From: an uncultured Ruminococcus sp. | GTDB taxonomy: Bacteria > Bacillota > Clostridia > Oscillospirales > Acutalibacteraceae | Reading direction: 5' to 3' | DNA: 40,317 nt | Assembly: GCA_902792115.1 (NCBI GenBank) | Contig: CADAYJ010000016.1 | Coordinates: 1-40,317, forward strand | The notes under the pieces: model-generated | What the model saw: the letters and a program-made list of their open reading frames with translations, nothing else | Database searches by the model: none | What the model was told of the DNA's origin: nothing | Shown: one piece after another, positions 25,835 through 33,786 of the stretch | Position numbering within the stretch: the first letter of the stretch is position 1 | Layout of the letters: each line of letters starts with the position of its first letter | Position numbers and translations under genes: made by a program

Positions 25835-25847
25835 ATCGCGCGCCCCC

Positions 25848-26519
25848 TTACTTGTAGTAATCCATGCTCTTCTCGATCCTGTTCATCACAACGGCAACGA
25901 TCAGGTTGAAGACATAGTAGAAGATGCCGGCGGCGACGAAGGGGATCATCGACGTTTCCTTAGCCGCTATGCGCTTAGCCATCGTAAACATCTCGGCATA
26001 CGCGATAACGAATGCGAGCGAGGTATCCTTAACAAGCGTAATGACCTCGTTCGTGATCGACGGGAGAATACGCTTCATGACCTGCGGCAGAATTATGCGG
26101 AAGAACGTCTGCGCCTTCGTGAAGCCGAGGATCTTCGCCGCTTCATACTGCCCCTGCGGCATAGACTCGATACCGCCGCGGTAGATCTCCGCAAAGTACG
26201 CCGCATAGTTGATCGCGAATGCAATGATTGCAGCGTAGATCTGGTACGACGAAGAGATCTTCATTCCGAAAAGATAGTACGGTCCGAAATAAACGACCAT
26301 TATCTGAAGCATGAGCGGCGTACCGCGCATGATCGAGATGTATATCTGCGCAAGAAGTCTGACAGGCTTGAATTTTTTGCTGATAAACGTCACCTTCGAC
26401 ATTCTTGCGAACGAAACGAGCAGACCGAGCGGAAGAGCGATCACAAGCGTGCTGAAAAACAAAAGGATCGTTTTCAGCATACCTCCGCCAAGTTGTGTTA
26501 CAATGTTCTGGATCGTCAT
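25848..26519 (-). CDS. Polar amino acid ABC transporter permease
   Basis: 223 aa with about five transmembrane helices. The HEAM-family (PAAT) permease signature is visible: [21 protein letters not shown] at the N-terminus, [42 protein letters not shown] with the EAA loop ([21 protein letters not shown]). A single permease implies a homodimer with two copies of the ATPase. It lies 69 nt after the binding-protein gene, with a hairpin in between, and 13 nt before the ATPase gene. Confidence 0.93.
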   Translation of the reverse strand: MTIQNIVTQLGGGMLKTILLFFSTLVIALPLGLLVSFARMSKVTFISKKFKPVRLLAQIYISIMRGTPLMLQIMVVYFGPYYLFGMKISSSYQIYAAIIAFAINYAAYFAEIYRGGIESMPQGQYEAAKILGFTKAQTFFRIILPQVMKRILPSITNEVITLVKDTSLAFVIAYAEMFTMAKRIAAKETSMIPFVAAGIFYYVFNLIVAVVMNRIEKSMDYYK

Positions 26520-26536
26520 AGAAAAAGCACCCTCTG

Positions 26537-26570
26537 AAAAAGGCGGCAGAACACGCGCAGCGTTCTGCCG
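26537..26570 (-). terminator. Hairpin with U-tract between the binding-protein and permease genes
   Basis: CGGCAGAAC (26544-26552) pairs with GTTCTGCCG (26562-26570). On the minus strand it is followed by CCTTTTTC. It lies inside the operon, so it probably ends part of the transcripts or protects the upstream message, giving more binding protein than permease. Confidence 0.65.
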
Positions 26571-26588
26571 TCTATCATTCGATTATTC

Positions 26589-27455
26589 TTACTTGCCGAG
26601 AACTACGCTGTCCTCGAGCTTCCATTCCTTTGCGATCTTCATGAATGTGCCGTCCTCAGCCATCTCGTTGAGCGTCTTCTGAACGGTGTCGCGAAGCTCT
26701 GTATTTCCCTTCTTGAAGCCTACGCCGTATTCCTCAGCCGCGAGAACGTCGTCGAGGATAACGAACTTGTCGCCTCTGGACTCGATCTGATACTTAGCAA
26801 CGCCGATATCCATAGCTACGGCGTCCGCTGCGCCTGCCTCAAGGTTCATGAATGCTGTGTTGTAATCCGCAACCTCCATAAGCTCGCCGAACGTAGCCGC
26901 GAGAGCAAGGTTCTCGTCGTTGTCTTCCTCGTCTGTGAGAGCTGCAAGCGCAGAGGAATCAGCCTGAACTACGACGGTCTTACCTGCGAGGTCAGCCGGC
27001 TTTGCAATACCGGAATCGGCAGCGACAACGAAGACCTGAGAGTTATCAACATAAGCCTCCGTCCATGTGTAATCGTCCTCACGTCCGTTGATCGTGAAGC
27101 CGTTCCAGATGCAGTCAATCGTGCCGGAGCCAAGCTCAAGGTCCTTGGAATCCCAGTCGATCGGCTTCTTCACAAGCTCCCAGCCGTTTCTCTTGCAAAC
27201 CTCAGCAGCGAGGTCAAGGTCGAATCCGACGTATTCGCCGTTGTCGTCCTGGTAGCCGTAGGGCGGGAACTCAGCGTCAAAGCCGACTGTGAACGTCTTG
27301 CCCGATGCGTCGTCCTTCGTTGCAACTGTGACGTCCGTCACTGCTGCGGAGGTTGCGTCTGTGCTGCTCTCAGTCTCTTCCTTTTTGCTTTCGCAGCCGG
27401 CTGCAAGAGCCACGAGCATTGCTGCCGAAAGAAGTGCTGCAATAGTCTTTTTCAT
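26589..27455 (-). CDS. Polar amino acid ABC transporter substrate-binding lipoprotein
   Basis: 288 aa; ATG at 27455 behind AAGGAGAG. The lipobox is LAAGC with Cys21, followed by a Ser/Thr/Glu/Asp-rich tether (about 22-50). The mature part is an SBP family 3 domain: FTVGFDAEFPPYGYQDDNGEYVGFDLDLAAEVCK, then the second lobe from about 150 (GKTVVVQADSSALAALTD) and GVGFKKGNTELRDTVQKTLNEM near the end. It captures an amino acid outside the cell and delivers it to the permease. The exact substrate is not visible. It is the first gene of the operon. Confidence 0.93.
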   Translation of the reverse strand: MKKTIAALLSAAMLVALAAGCESKKEETESSTDATSAAVTDVTVATKDDASGKTFTVGFDAEFPPYGYQDDNGEYVGFDLDLAAEVCKRNGWELVKKPIDWDSKDLELGSGTIDCIWNGFTINGREDDYTWTEAYVDNSQVFVVAADSGIAKPADLAGKTVVVQADSSALAALTDEEDNDENLALAATFGELMEVADYNTAFMNLEAGAADAVAMDIGVAKYQIESRGDKFVILDDVLAAEEYGVGFKKGNTELRDTVQKTLNEMAEDGTFMKIAKEWKLEDSVVLGK

Positions 27456-27610
27456 ATCATTCTCTCCTTAAAAAACAGCCGCGGTCTGTTACACACGGCC
27501 TTGTTGAAACATTACTATTTTAACACAACATTATGGTAAAGTAAAGAGATATATTCAACAAACATTCCTCTGTGCAGCGCAAAGAAATATCAGTGTCTCT
27601 AAAAACTCAA

Positions 27611-27643
27611 TGAAAAATTCCCCTTAGACGAATCTAAGGGGAA
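27611..27643 (-). terminator. Intrinsic terminator of the starch-binding/cohesin gene
   Basis: TTCCCCTTAGA (27618-27628) pairs perfectly with TCTAAGGGGAA (27633-27643) around CGAA. On the minus strand the stem is followed by TTTTTCA, 43 nt past the stop at 27686. Confidence 0.88.
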
Positions 27644-27685
27644 CTGTTTCAGCTAAGTTACTAAACCCAGTTAGTTAATTTTAAA

Positions 27686-29085
27686 TTATTCTTCAGTCTT
27701 CTTTCTTGTGTAGAGAACTACAGCTGCTGCAGCCATGAGGATGACTACGAGAGAAACAACTGCGAATGTACCAGCTGTCTGAACTGTTGCTGTAGATGTA
27801 CCAGCTGTGGAACCGGTTGTACCCTTACCGGAAGATGTGTTCTTGGAAGCGTTGTCGCCAGTTGCCTTAGAAGATGTCTGAGAAGAGGATGCAGGCTTGC
27901 TGCTTGCAGGCTTGCTGCTCTCAGGCTTGCTGCTTGCAGGTGTGCTGCTCTCAGGCTGGCTTGAAGGCTCTTTCTCGTGCGGGCACTCAACTGTGAGCTT
28001 AGCGAAGGAATACGGATCCTCTGTGCTCTCAGCGCCGAGGAGCTTCTCTGTCTTAGAAGCGTCAGCTGTCATTGCGGAGAGGCTGGAGCATACGCCCTTG
28101 ATTGCTGCTGTTGTTGTATCCTTGTTTACCTTGAATACGAGCTTGTAAGCTGTTGTCTTGTCGCCTGTGAAATCCTGATCAAGGCCGAACGGAGCGATGT
28201 TACCGATCTTAACTGTACCAGCAACTGCTGTGTTAGCCATTGTTGTAGCGCCTTCACCTGTTGTAAGGTTTTCCTTTGTGTCGAGCTCAAATGCTTCTGC
28301 ATCGTATGTGATGTCGTAGTTGTAAGCGCCGAGCTTCGGAGTAGCTGCCGGGATACCACCGAACTGTACTTCAACTGTTACTGTGTCGCCAGCGTGGATC
28401 GGATCGCCCTCTGTTGCTACGGGAGCTGCATCTGTGTCAGCCGGAGCTGCATCTGTGTCAGCGCTGCATCTGTGTCAGCCGGAGCTGCATCTGTGTCAGC
28501 AGCCTCTGCTGCGAAGCCGTAAGAACCGTAGTATGTCTCGTTGCTCTTGTAGTTGTCCTTTGTGAACCAAGCGCCGCCAGCTGTCTCAGCGCCGCTGAGC
28601 TCGTTAACGCCCTTCTCGTTGAGGTTGAGAACGAATACCCAACCGTCGAAGTTAGCTGTGTCAACGGATGCATCGTAGGGGCACTCACCCTCAGATGCGT
28701 CGTAACCCTCAAGGTTAACGTCCTTTGTCTGATGAGCTACTGCTGCGAGCTCAGGATCCTGCGGTGTGCCTGCATCAACGAATGCGTTGAATACGAGAGC
28801 TGTTGTCTTAGCGGGAACGCCTTCGATCTTGTAAACGTTCGGGCCAACCTCAGGAGCTGCTGTCATTGCCTGACCAGGCCACTTTGCGTTCTCCTCAGGA
28901 GACCACCAGTAAGCGCCTACGTCTGTGTTAGCTGCGCCAGATTCTGTCTTGCAGTAGTTGTCCGGAGCGAGGAAGTAGTATGTGCGTGTATCGTCAGCAG
29001 CTGCGGAAACAGCGCCGAAGCCTACGCAGAACATAGCTACGAGCATAGCTGCGGAAAGTAAGATACTAATGACTTTCTTGGACAT
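27686..29085 (-). pseudogene. Surface protein with starch-binding-like module, cohesin-like domain and membrane anchor, frameshifted
   Basis: Two adjacent frames form one gene. Frame 1 (29085 to stop at 28417, 222 aa) has a signal peptide (1-29, ending SAA) and a domain resembling CBM26-type starch-binding modules: TYYFLAPDNY, YWWSPEENAKWPG, NVYKIEG, LVFNAFVDAG and QTKDVNLEGYD. It runs into ADTDAAP repeats. Restoring four missing bases (next to 28462/28463) makes 1404 nt, exactly 468 codons, and joins frame 2: HAGDTVTVEVQFGGIP...LGAYNYDITYDAEAFEL, typical of a cohesin, then a Ser/Pro/Lys linker and a C-terminal helix with RKK tail (sortase-like VQTAG is possible, no LPXTG). An intact product would bind starch and dock dockerin enzymes on the cell surface. 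AAGGAGG precedes the ATG and the promoter is strong. The break may be real, phase-variable or a sequence error. The full reading frame on both sides argues that it is recent or artefactual. Confidence 0.8.
28421..28500 (-). repeat. 21-bp tandem repeat with one unit shortened to 17 bp
   Basis: Plus-strand units are 28421-28441, 28442-28462, 28463-28479 and 28480-28500. Three are 21 bp, coding ADTDAAP on the minus strand. The third lacks CGGA, which in the other units is the loop between CAGC and GCTG. This creates the frameshift in the surface-protein gene. Confidence 0.95.
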
Positions 29086-29149
29086 GAAAATTTCCTCCTT
29101 AAAATAAATATGTTGTCAATATCCCGAAGAATAGTTCCTCAGCGTGTTT

Positions 29150-29178
29150 ATTATACTACATCTAAATTTAAAATGCAA
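29150..29178 (-). promoter_or_regulatory. Promoter of the starch-binding/cohesin gene
   Basis: On the minus strand TTGCAT (29178-29173) and TATAAT (29155-29150) are 17 nt apart. The leader is about 58 nt. The rest of the gap to galE (29179-29328) is AT-rich; it has an imperfect hairpin near 29264-29288 without a U-tract and no gene. Confidence 0.7.
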
Positions 29179-29328
29179 TACCTTTTTTAAAAAAAAATTA
29201 CCAAACTGTAAAAAAAATTCATAATAATTTTTTATTTGTTCACAAATTCCGCTTTGGAACATGGGTTCAGCCGCTTTAGCTGCCTGAAAACTAACATTAA
29301 ATACCATTTTTTGCTTTATTTGGTTAAA

Positions 29329-30339
29329 TCAATATCCGTCCGGGTTCTGAGTCTGCCACTTCCACATATCGCGGCACATATCCTCGAGCGTCAGCTCTGC
29401 CGTCCAGCCGAGAAGCTCCTTTGCCTTTGCCGCGTCGGCGTAGGACGTCGGAAGGTCGCCTGGTCTGCGCGGCTTGATCTCGTACGGTACATCTATATTG
29501 TTTACGCGCGCGAACGTGTTGACCACCTCGAGCACGCTGTGCCCCTTGCCGGAGCCGAGGTTGATCTCCTCGGAGCCTTTGTGATCCTTTGCGTAGCCGA
29601 GAGCGGCAACGTGGCCCTTTGCCAGATCTACGACGTGGATATAGTCGCGCACGCCGGTGCCGTCCTCCGTGGGATAATCGTCGCCGAAGACGCCGAGCTT
29701 TGGCAGCTTGCCGCCGGCAACTCTTGCGACGTACGGGAAGAGGTTGTTCGGAATGCCTGCCGGATCCTCGCCGATGAGGCCGCTTGAGTGAGCGCCGATC
29801 GGGTTGAAGTAGCGAAGCAGTACGACGGAAAGCTCCTTGTCCGCAAACGCTGCGTCACGGAGGATCTGCTCGCTCATCAGCTTCGTCCAGCCGTAGGGGT
29901 TAGTGCAGGTCGAGATCGGCATATTTTCATTATAAGGCGGCTCGTTCGTCTCGCCGTATACTGTGGCGGAGGAGCTGAATACGATATTCTTGACGCCGAA
30001 CTCGTTCATTACCTCCAGAAGCGTGATCGTGGAGTCGAGGTTGTTGCGGTAATACATTACCGGCTTGCTGACGGACTCACCGACCGCCTTGTATCCGGCA
30101 AAGTGTATAACGGCGTCGAGCTTCTGCTCGGAGAAGATGCGGCGAAGCGCTTCCTTGTCGGTTACGTCTGCCTCGTAAAAAGCAGGCTCCTTGCCGGTGA
30201 TGGTCTTGATCCTCTTGAGCACCTCCGGCTTGCTGTTTGAAAAATTGTCGGCGATAACCGCCTCGTGGCCGCTTTCGAGCAGCTCAACGCAGGTATGCGA
30301 GCCGATGAATCCGGCTCCGCCTGTCAGTAAGACTTTCAT
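29329..30339 (-). CDS. galE: UDP-glucose 4-epimerase
   Basis: 336 aa from the ATG at 30339 (AAGGAG about 8 nt upstream), where the protein starts MKVLLTGGAGFIGSHTCVELL; the frame is open upstream but that part overlaps the previous gene. It interconverts UDP-glucose and UDP-galactose using bound NAD, for galactose use and for glycan precursors. The Rossmann motif GGAGFIGSH, the catalytic Ser/Thr in SSSATVYG, and Tyr-x3-Lys in NPYGWTKLMSE are present, as is RYFNPIGAHSSGLIGEDP. It lies 28 nt after the unknown membrane protein, so the two are probably co-transcribed, next to the polymer-modification operon. Confidence 0.96.
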   Translation of the reverse strand: MKVLLTGGAGFIGSHTCVELLESGHEAVIADNFSNSKPEVLKRIKTITGKEPAFYEADVTDKEALRRIFSEQKLDAVIHFAGYKAVGESVSKPVMYYRNNLDSTITLLEVMNEFGVKNIVFSSSATVYGETNEPPYNENMPISTCTNPYGWTKLMSEQILRDAAFADKELSVVLLRYFNPIGAHSSGLIGEDPAGIPNNLFPYVARVAGGKLPKLGVFGDDYPTEDGTGVRDYIHVVDLAKGHVAALGYAKDHKGSEEINLGSGKGHSVLEVVNTFARVNNIDVPYEIKPRRPGDLPTSYADAAKAKELLGWTAELTLEDMCRDMWKWQTQNPDGY

Positions 30340-30367
30340 TATATAGGCTCCTTTCGGTTTTATACTG

Positions 30368-31531
30368 TTATTCCACAGCCTTGACGAGCGTTCTCGCCAT
30401 GCTGATGATCTCCTCGTAGTTGTATGTACGCTTGATATCGTCGATCTTCTTATCGGTAAATTTGCCGCACGACGCATCACAGTACCGTTTGAGCAGCGTG
30501 TACTGCGATGTAAAGTTCTCCGGAGAGCCGCTGAGCTTGCTCTGCCAGCTGCTCGTCACGCCCTGATCGTTTATTATACGGCAGAGAGCCGCTCCGACGT
30601 AGCTGTCGCCTGCCTCATTGAGAAATTCGCCGACATCGCTGTTGTAGCGCCCCGTGCAGAGGTAATAATACGCGCTGTAAAACGTGATCGGGTCGTCCTT
30701 CTCCTTGTTGAAGTACGTGATATTGTGGTCAATTTCCTCGCTGATGCGGTAGAAAACGTACAGCGCCGTTCCCTGCTCCAGCTCCGTCTGTATACGTCTG
30801 TTTGCAAATTTCGGGTACTTACTGTTCTGATACTCCCTCACGGCAACGTACTCCGCGAGAAGCTCGTTGAACTTTTCCCCGGAGCCTGCGGCGAGCATAT
30901 CGTCGATGATGCGGTACTGAAGACCGGTCAGCGCGATATTCTCCTCCTCGACCTCATACTGCGAGATAACGTCGTGCTCCGGTATATCGACGCTCTCGAC
31001 GCTTTCGGCAAAGGTATTTGAGATATACTGCTCCTCAAGAGAGCCTGTTCCGTTGTATTTCACGGACTGTATATCGAACGGAGACGCATAGACCGTTTTT
31101 CCTCGTACCTGAGTGAAACCTCCGTCCTCCATACCGGCGAGCTTAAACGTGAACGGCGTGAGATAAGCGAAGCGGTAGACGGGAATATCATTATATTCCT
31201 CCGGCATCTTGATGCGCTGCGCGTAAAGGCACTTGGGCGCGTTCATATTCACGGCGTACGTATAGCCCTTGACAAACCCGAAGCGGCGCGTGATAACGCA
31301 GGATTCATTTCTGAGGTTGTAGTCCTCCGTCCAGATATCCTCGTTGCCGTACTTGTCGTCGAAGAGAGCTGTCATTTGACACAGCTCCTCGATCGCATTT
31401 TTGTCCGTCTCGTCGAGCTGGACGAAGCTCGTCTTGCCGAGCTTATTGCTCACCAGGTCGGCACAAATGACGATAAGCGCCACTCCCAGCAGGATAAGTA
31501 TCAAATTGAATAATTTTTTTACGGCGCTCAT
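30368..31531 (-). CDS. Membrane-anchored extracytoplasmic protein of unknown function
   Basis: 387 aa; ATG at 31531 with GGGAGGTC upstream. One N-terminal helix (about residues 8-28) anchors it, and the remaining 350 residues are probably outside the cell. No signal-peptidase site or lipobox is evident. The first half is beta-rich with aromatic residues (YAVNMNAPKCLYAQRIKMPEEYNDIPVYRFAY). The second half is helical and contains RRIQTELEQGTALYVFYRISEEI and TFYSAYYYLCTGRYNSDVGEFL, loosely recalling the helical end of extracellular peptidases, but I see no HExxH or serine motif. It has its own promoter between the ACP gene and galE. Its place beside the MBOAT operon and galE suggests envelope polymer work. 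I do not recognise the family. Confidence 0.75.
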   Translation of the reverse strand: MSAVKKLFNLILILLGVALIVICADLVSNKLGKTSFVQLDETDKNAIEELCQMTALFDDKYGNEDIWTEDYNLRNESCVITRRFGFVKGYTYAVNMNAPKCLYAQRIKMPEEYNDIPVYRFAYLTPFTFKLAGMEDGGFTQVRGKTVYASPFDIQSVKYNGTGSLEEQYISNTFAESVESVDIPEHDVISQYEVEEENIALTGLQYRIIDDMLAAGSGEKFNELLAEYVAVREYQNSKYPKFANRRIQTELEQGTALYVFYRISEEIDHNITYFNKEKDDPITFYSAYYYLCTGRYNSDVGEFLNEAGDSYVGAALCRIINDQGVTSSWQSKLSGSPENFTSQYTLLKRYCDASCGKFTDKKIDDIKRTYNYEEIISMARTLVKAVE

Positions 31532-31582
31532 TGCAATGACCTCCCGATAAATCCGCGCAAAAAATCATGCGCACACAGATAT

Positions 31583-31611
31583 ATCTTACTCCATTTAAAG
31601 GTTTTTTGCAA
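31583..31611 (-). promoter_or_regulatory. Promoter of the unknown membrane protein and galE
   Basis: On the minus strand TTGCAA (31611-31606) and TAAGAT (31588-31583) are 17 nt apart. It separates this pair from the upstream MBOAT operon. Confidence 0.5.
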
Positions 31612-31671
31612 TACTCGAAGTAATTATTGTAAAAAATTGCTAAATCGACACTGCTATTTTGTTAAACTTTA

Positions 31672-31702
31672 CGGGCAGGACGGCTTTCACCGCACCTGCC
31701 CG
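31672..31702 (-). terminator. Probable terminator of the MBOAT-AlgX-FkbH-ACP operon
   Basis: CGGGCAGG (31672-31679) pairs with CCTGCCCG (31695-31702), with an inner CGG/CCG. On the minus strand it is followed by TAAAGTTTAAC, a weak U-tract, 15 nt past the ACP stop. Confidence 0.6.
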
Positions 31703-31716
31703 CGTATATCGGATCA

Positions 31717-31956
31717 TCATATTCTCGACATGATTATCTCGACCATCTCGCCTACGTCCTTCATCGTTGAAACCTCGCCCATTCTGAACTTGATCCCAAA
31801 CTCCTTCTCGACTGCGGCGATCAGATTGATATGCTCCAGGCTGTCCCAATCGTCGATATCGTCAGCCGTTGTAAGGTCGTCCACCTCGATCGTGTCGTCG
31901 TCAAACACATCTCTGAAAACGTCGTTAAGTCTTTCGTAGATCTCTTCCTCGCTCAC
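31717..31956 (-). CDS. Acyl carrier protein of the Dlt-like operon
   Basis: 79 aa, acidic and helical, starting at GTG 31956 with AGGAGG 7 nt upstream. The phosphopantetheine site is Ser39 in DDWDSLEHINLI. The DxWDSLxHI form is nearer to carrier proteins of FkbH-type and D-alanyl (DltC) systems than to fatty-acid AcpP, which has DSLDTVE. It would carry a thioester-bound group loaded by the FkbH-like enzyme and hand it to the MBOAT protein. It is the last gene of the operon, 24 nt after the FkbH gene. No phosphopantetheinyl transferase is in the window. Confidence 0.92.
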   Translation of the reverse strand: MSEEEIYERLNDVFRDVFDDDTIEVDDLTTADDIDDWDSLEHINLIAAVEKEFGIKFRMGEVSTMKDVGEMVEIIMSRI

Positions 31957-31980
31957 TGCAAACCCTCCTTCCTTGATTTA

Positions 31981-33771
31981 TTACAATGCCTCGTTGCCGT
32001 GGATACGGATCACGCTGCATTTCTTTTCGTAATTCTCAACGGGCAGCTCCCATACGGTGTTGCCCTCGTCGTCCTCGCTGATCTTCTCAAAGCCGAACGT
32101 GCCGTACAGCTCCTTGACCATCTTGTTCTTGGCGGTCGGGTAGTAATAGCCCCTGATCGTCTTAATGCCCTGCTCGCGGCACTTGTCAACGAGCGTATCG
32201 AGCATTGCGAACTCCATGTCGCGCTTCAGGACGCGGCAGCTCATCAGCCAAAGCTCCATATTGAGCACGACGCCGTCCTTCTTTCCGATAACGACGGAAA
32301 CGACGCCGTTGTCGCCGAATTTGTCGATCAGCTTGCCGTAGAGCCTGATATACTCGCTGCTTTCAAACACCGCCTCCATCTCGGCTGCCGTGTAGCGCTT
32401 CGTCGTGACGTTAAACTGATTGCTCTTGTTTGAGAGCTGGGTGATACGCTGAATATACATCGGCGTGAAGTCGTCGATAACGGCGTCCATCTCAAGGCTC
32501 AGAAGGTAATCCGAGTAATTTTCAAACGCCGCCTGCTGCGCCGCGCGCTCCGCGTTAGCCTTGTACATCTCGTTGCGCTTGAGGTCGTCGTCGCTGAACG
32601 TCGTGATATCGAAGAAGCCGCTTCTGTCGAGCGTTCTGATGTAATTCTCGACGGAATCCATCTCCGGAGCGCATACTCCCGGAAGCTGCGAGCGAACGAT
32701 CGCGCGCTCGGCGGGGTTGTCGTCCACAAAGACGATCGAATCGGGGAGAATGTTCAGCTGCTGCGCCGTCTCGGCGATATTGCGATCCTTGTTCTCCCAG
32801 TTCGCCTTTATTATGATGAAATCATCGGGACGCAGAGCGCCCTCGGGGTGATTAAGGCCTGCCACAGCGTTCTCCTCGTCGTTCTTTGAGCAGACGGTCA
32901 GCATAACGCCAAGCTCGCGCTGCGCCTTAAGGTACGACTGGAACTCGTAGTAGCTCTGAGCCACGCCCGTTTCCTGCCCGATCTGGATATGCTCGACTCC
33001 GTCGTCTCCGACGACGCCGCCCCAGAGGGTGTTGTCAAGGTCGAGCGCTAGAGCCTTCTTGTTCTTGCCGAATACCGACTTTATGATATTCGCCGTGTTG
33101 AACGCAAGCTCGGGGATCGCCTCGAAGCAGAGCGCGTACTTGTACATATTCCAGTACATCGGGTTCGACCACTTCTCAAGACCGTAGCTTGCCGCGATAT
33201 AGTTGATATCATTTATATAGAAATTGGGCGTCTCGTCGGCGTGATCGTAGAAACGCTCGTTGAGGCGCGTGATAAAGCGCTCGCGGCCCCTGTAATCGGA
33301 GCTGTCCTTGTTGCCCATCAGCCGAAAGAGCGGCAGCTCGAAGTTGTTCTGAATGATCGGACAGCCGAAGCGCGAGGAGAGCGCGTCCCACATCTTCCTG
33401 AAGCGGTCAAATTCGCCCGCGAGCAGGTCGTTTACAGCCTCGCGGCTGTCCGTGACCTTCGGAAATGCCGTTATATTGCGGTTCGTCGTGTGGATAAACA
33501 CAATATCCGGCTTGAAGGAGATAAGCTCCTCGCCGGGAAACATCGCGTCCTGCCAGTACTGAGCGTACTCGGACTGGTAGAACGTCGGCTCGATACCCTG
33601 GTCAAGCAGGAAAAGCTCCATGATCGAGACGATATCGTTCGTCGTCGAGCCTCCGAGCACGGCGATGTTCTTCTTTATGCGCGCCGAGCCGTCCGCAAGA
33701 AGCGCTTTGCGGAGCGATCTGCGCTTTTTCATTATATATGCAGAGTCAAACGGGTACTGCAGCTCAACCAT
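31981..33771 (-). CDS. FkbH-like HAD-IIIC enzyme (probable acyl/glyceryl-ACP loading enzyme)
   Basis: 596 aa; ATG at 33771 with AAAAGGAG overlapping the end of the previous gene. Three regions are seen. An SGNH-like N-terminal part (about 25-220) has IAVLGGSTTNDIVSIM and PDIVFIHTTNRN. A HAD phosphatase domain (about 230-390) has ALALDLDNTLWGGVVGDD (D-x-D), the cysteine in VCSKNDEENA, and VFVDDNPAERAIVR. A GNAT-like C-terminal part (about 430-590) ends in KELYGTFGFEKI. FkbH-family enzymes in polyketide pathways dephosphorylate 1,3-bisphosphoglycerate and place a glyceryl group on an ACP. With the ACP gene next in the operon, I infer the same kind of loading here. The chemical group is not proven. 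An annotation as plain HAD phosphatase would miss this. Confidence 0.88.
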   Translation of the reverse strand: MVELQYPFDSAYIMKKRRSLRKALLADGSARIKKNIAVLGGSTTNDIVSIMELFLLDQGIEPTFYQSEYAQYWQDAMFPGEELISFKPDIVFIHTTNRNITAFPKVTDSREAVNDLLAGEFDRFRKMWDALSSRFGCPIIQNNFELPLFRLMGNKDSSDYRGRERFITRLNERFYDHADETPNFYINDINYIAASYGLEKWSNPMYWNMYKYALCFEAIPELAFNTANIIKSVFGKNKKALALDLDNTLWGGVVGDDGVEHIQIGQETGVAQSYYEFQSYLKAQRELGVMLTVCSKNDEENAVAGLNHPEGALRPDDFIIIKANWENKDRNIAETAQQLNILPDSIVFVDDNPAERAIVRSQLPGVCAPEMDSVENYIRTLDRSGFFDITTFSDDDLKRNEMYKANAERAAQQAAFENYSDYLLSLEMDAVIDDFTPMYIQRITQLSNKSNQFNVTTKRYTAAEMEAVFESSEYIRLYGKLIDKFGDNGVVSVVIGKKDGVVLNMELWLMSCRVLKRDMEFAMLDTLVDKCREQGIKTIRGYYYPTAKNKMVKELYGTFGFEKISEDDEGNTVWELPVENYEKKCSVIRIHGNEAL

Positions 33772-33786
33772 TGTCAGTCTCTCCTT

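Noticed and set aside
28421-28500. Simple unit-number phase variation as the cause of the frameshift
   Set aside because: Units are 21 bp, a multiple of three, so gain or loss of whole units keeps the frame. The break comes from a 4-nt loss inside one unit.
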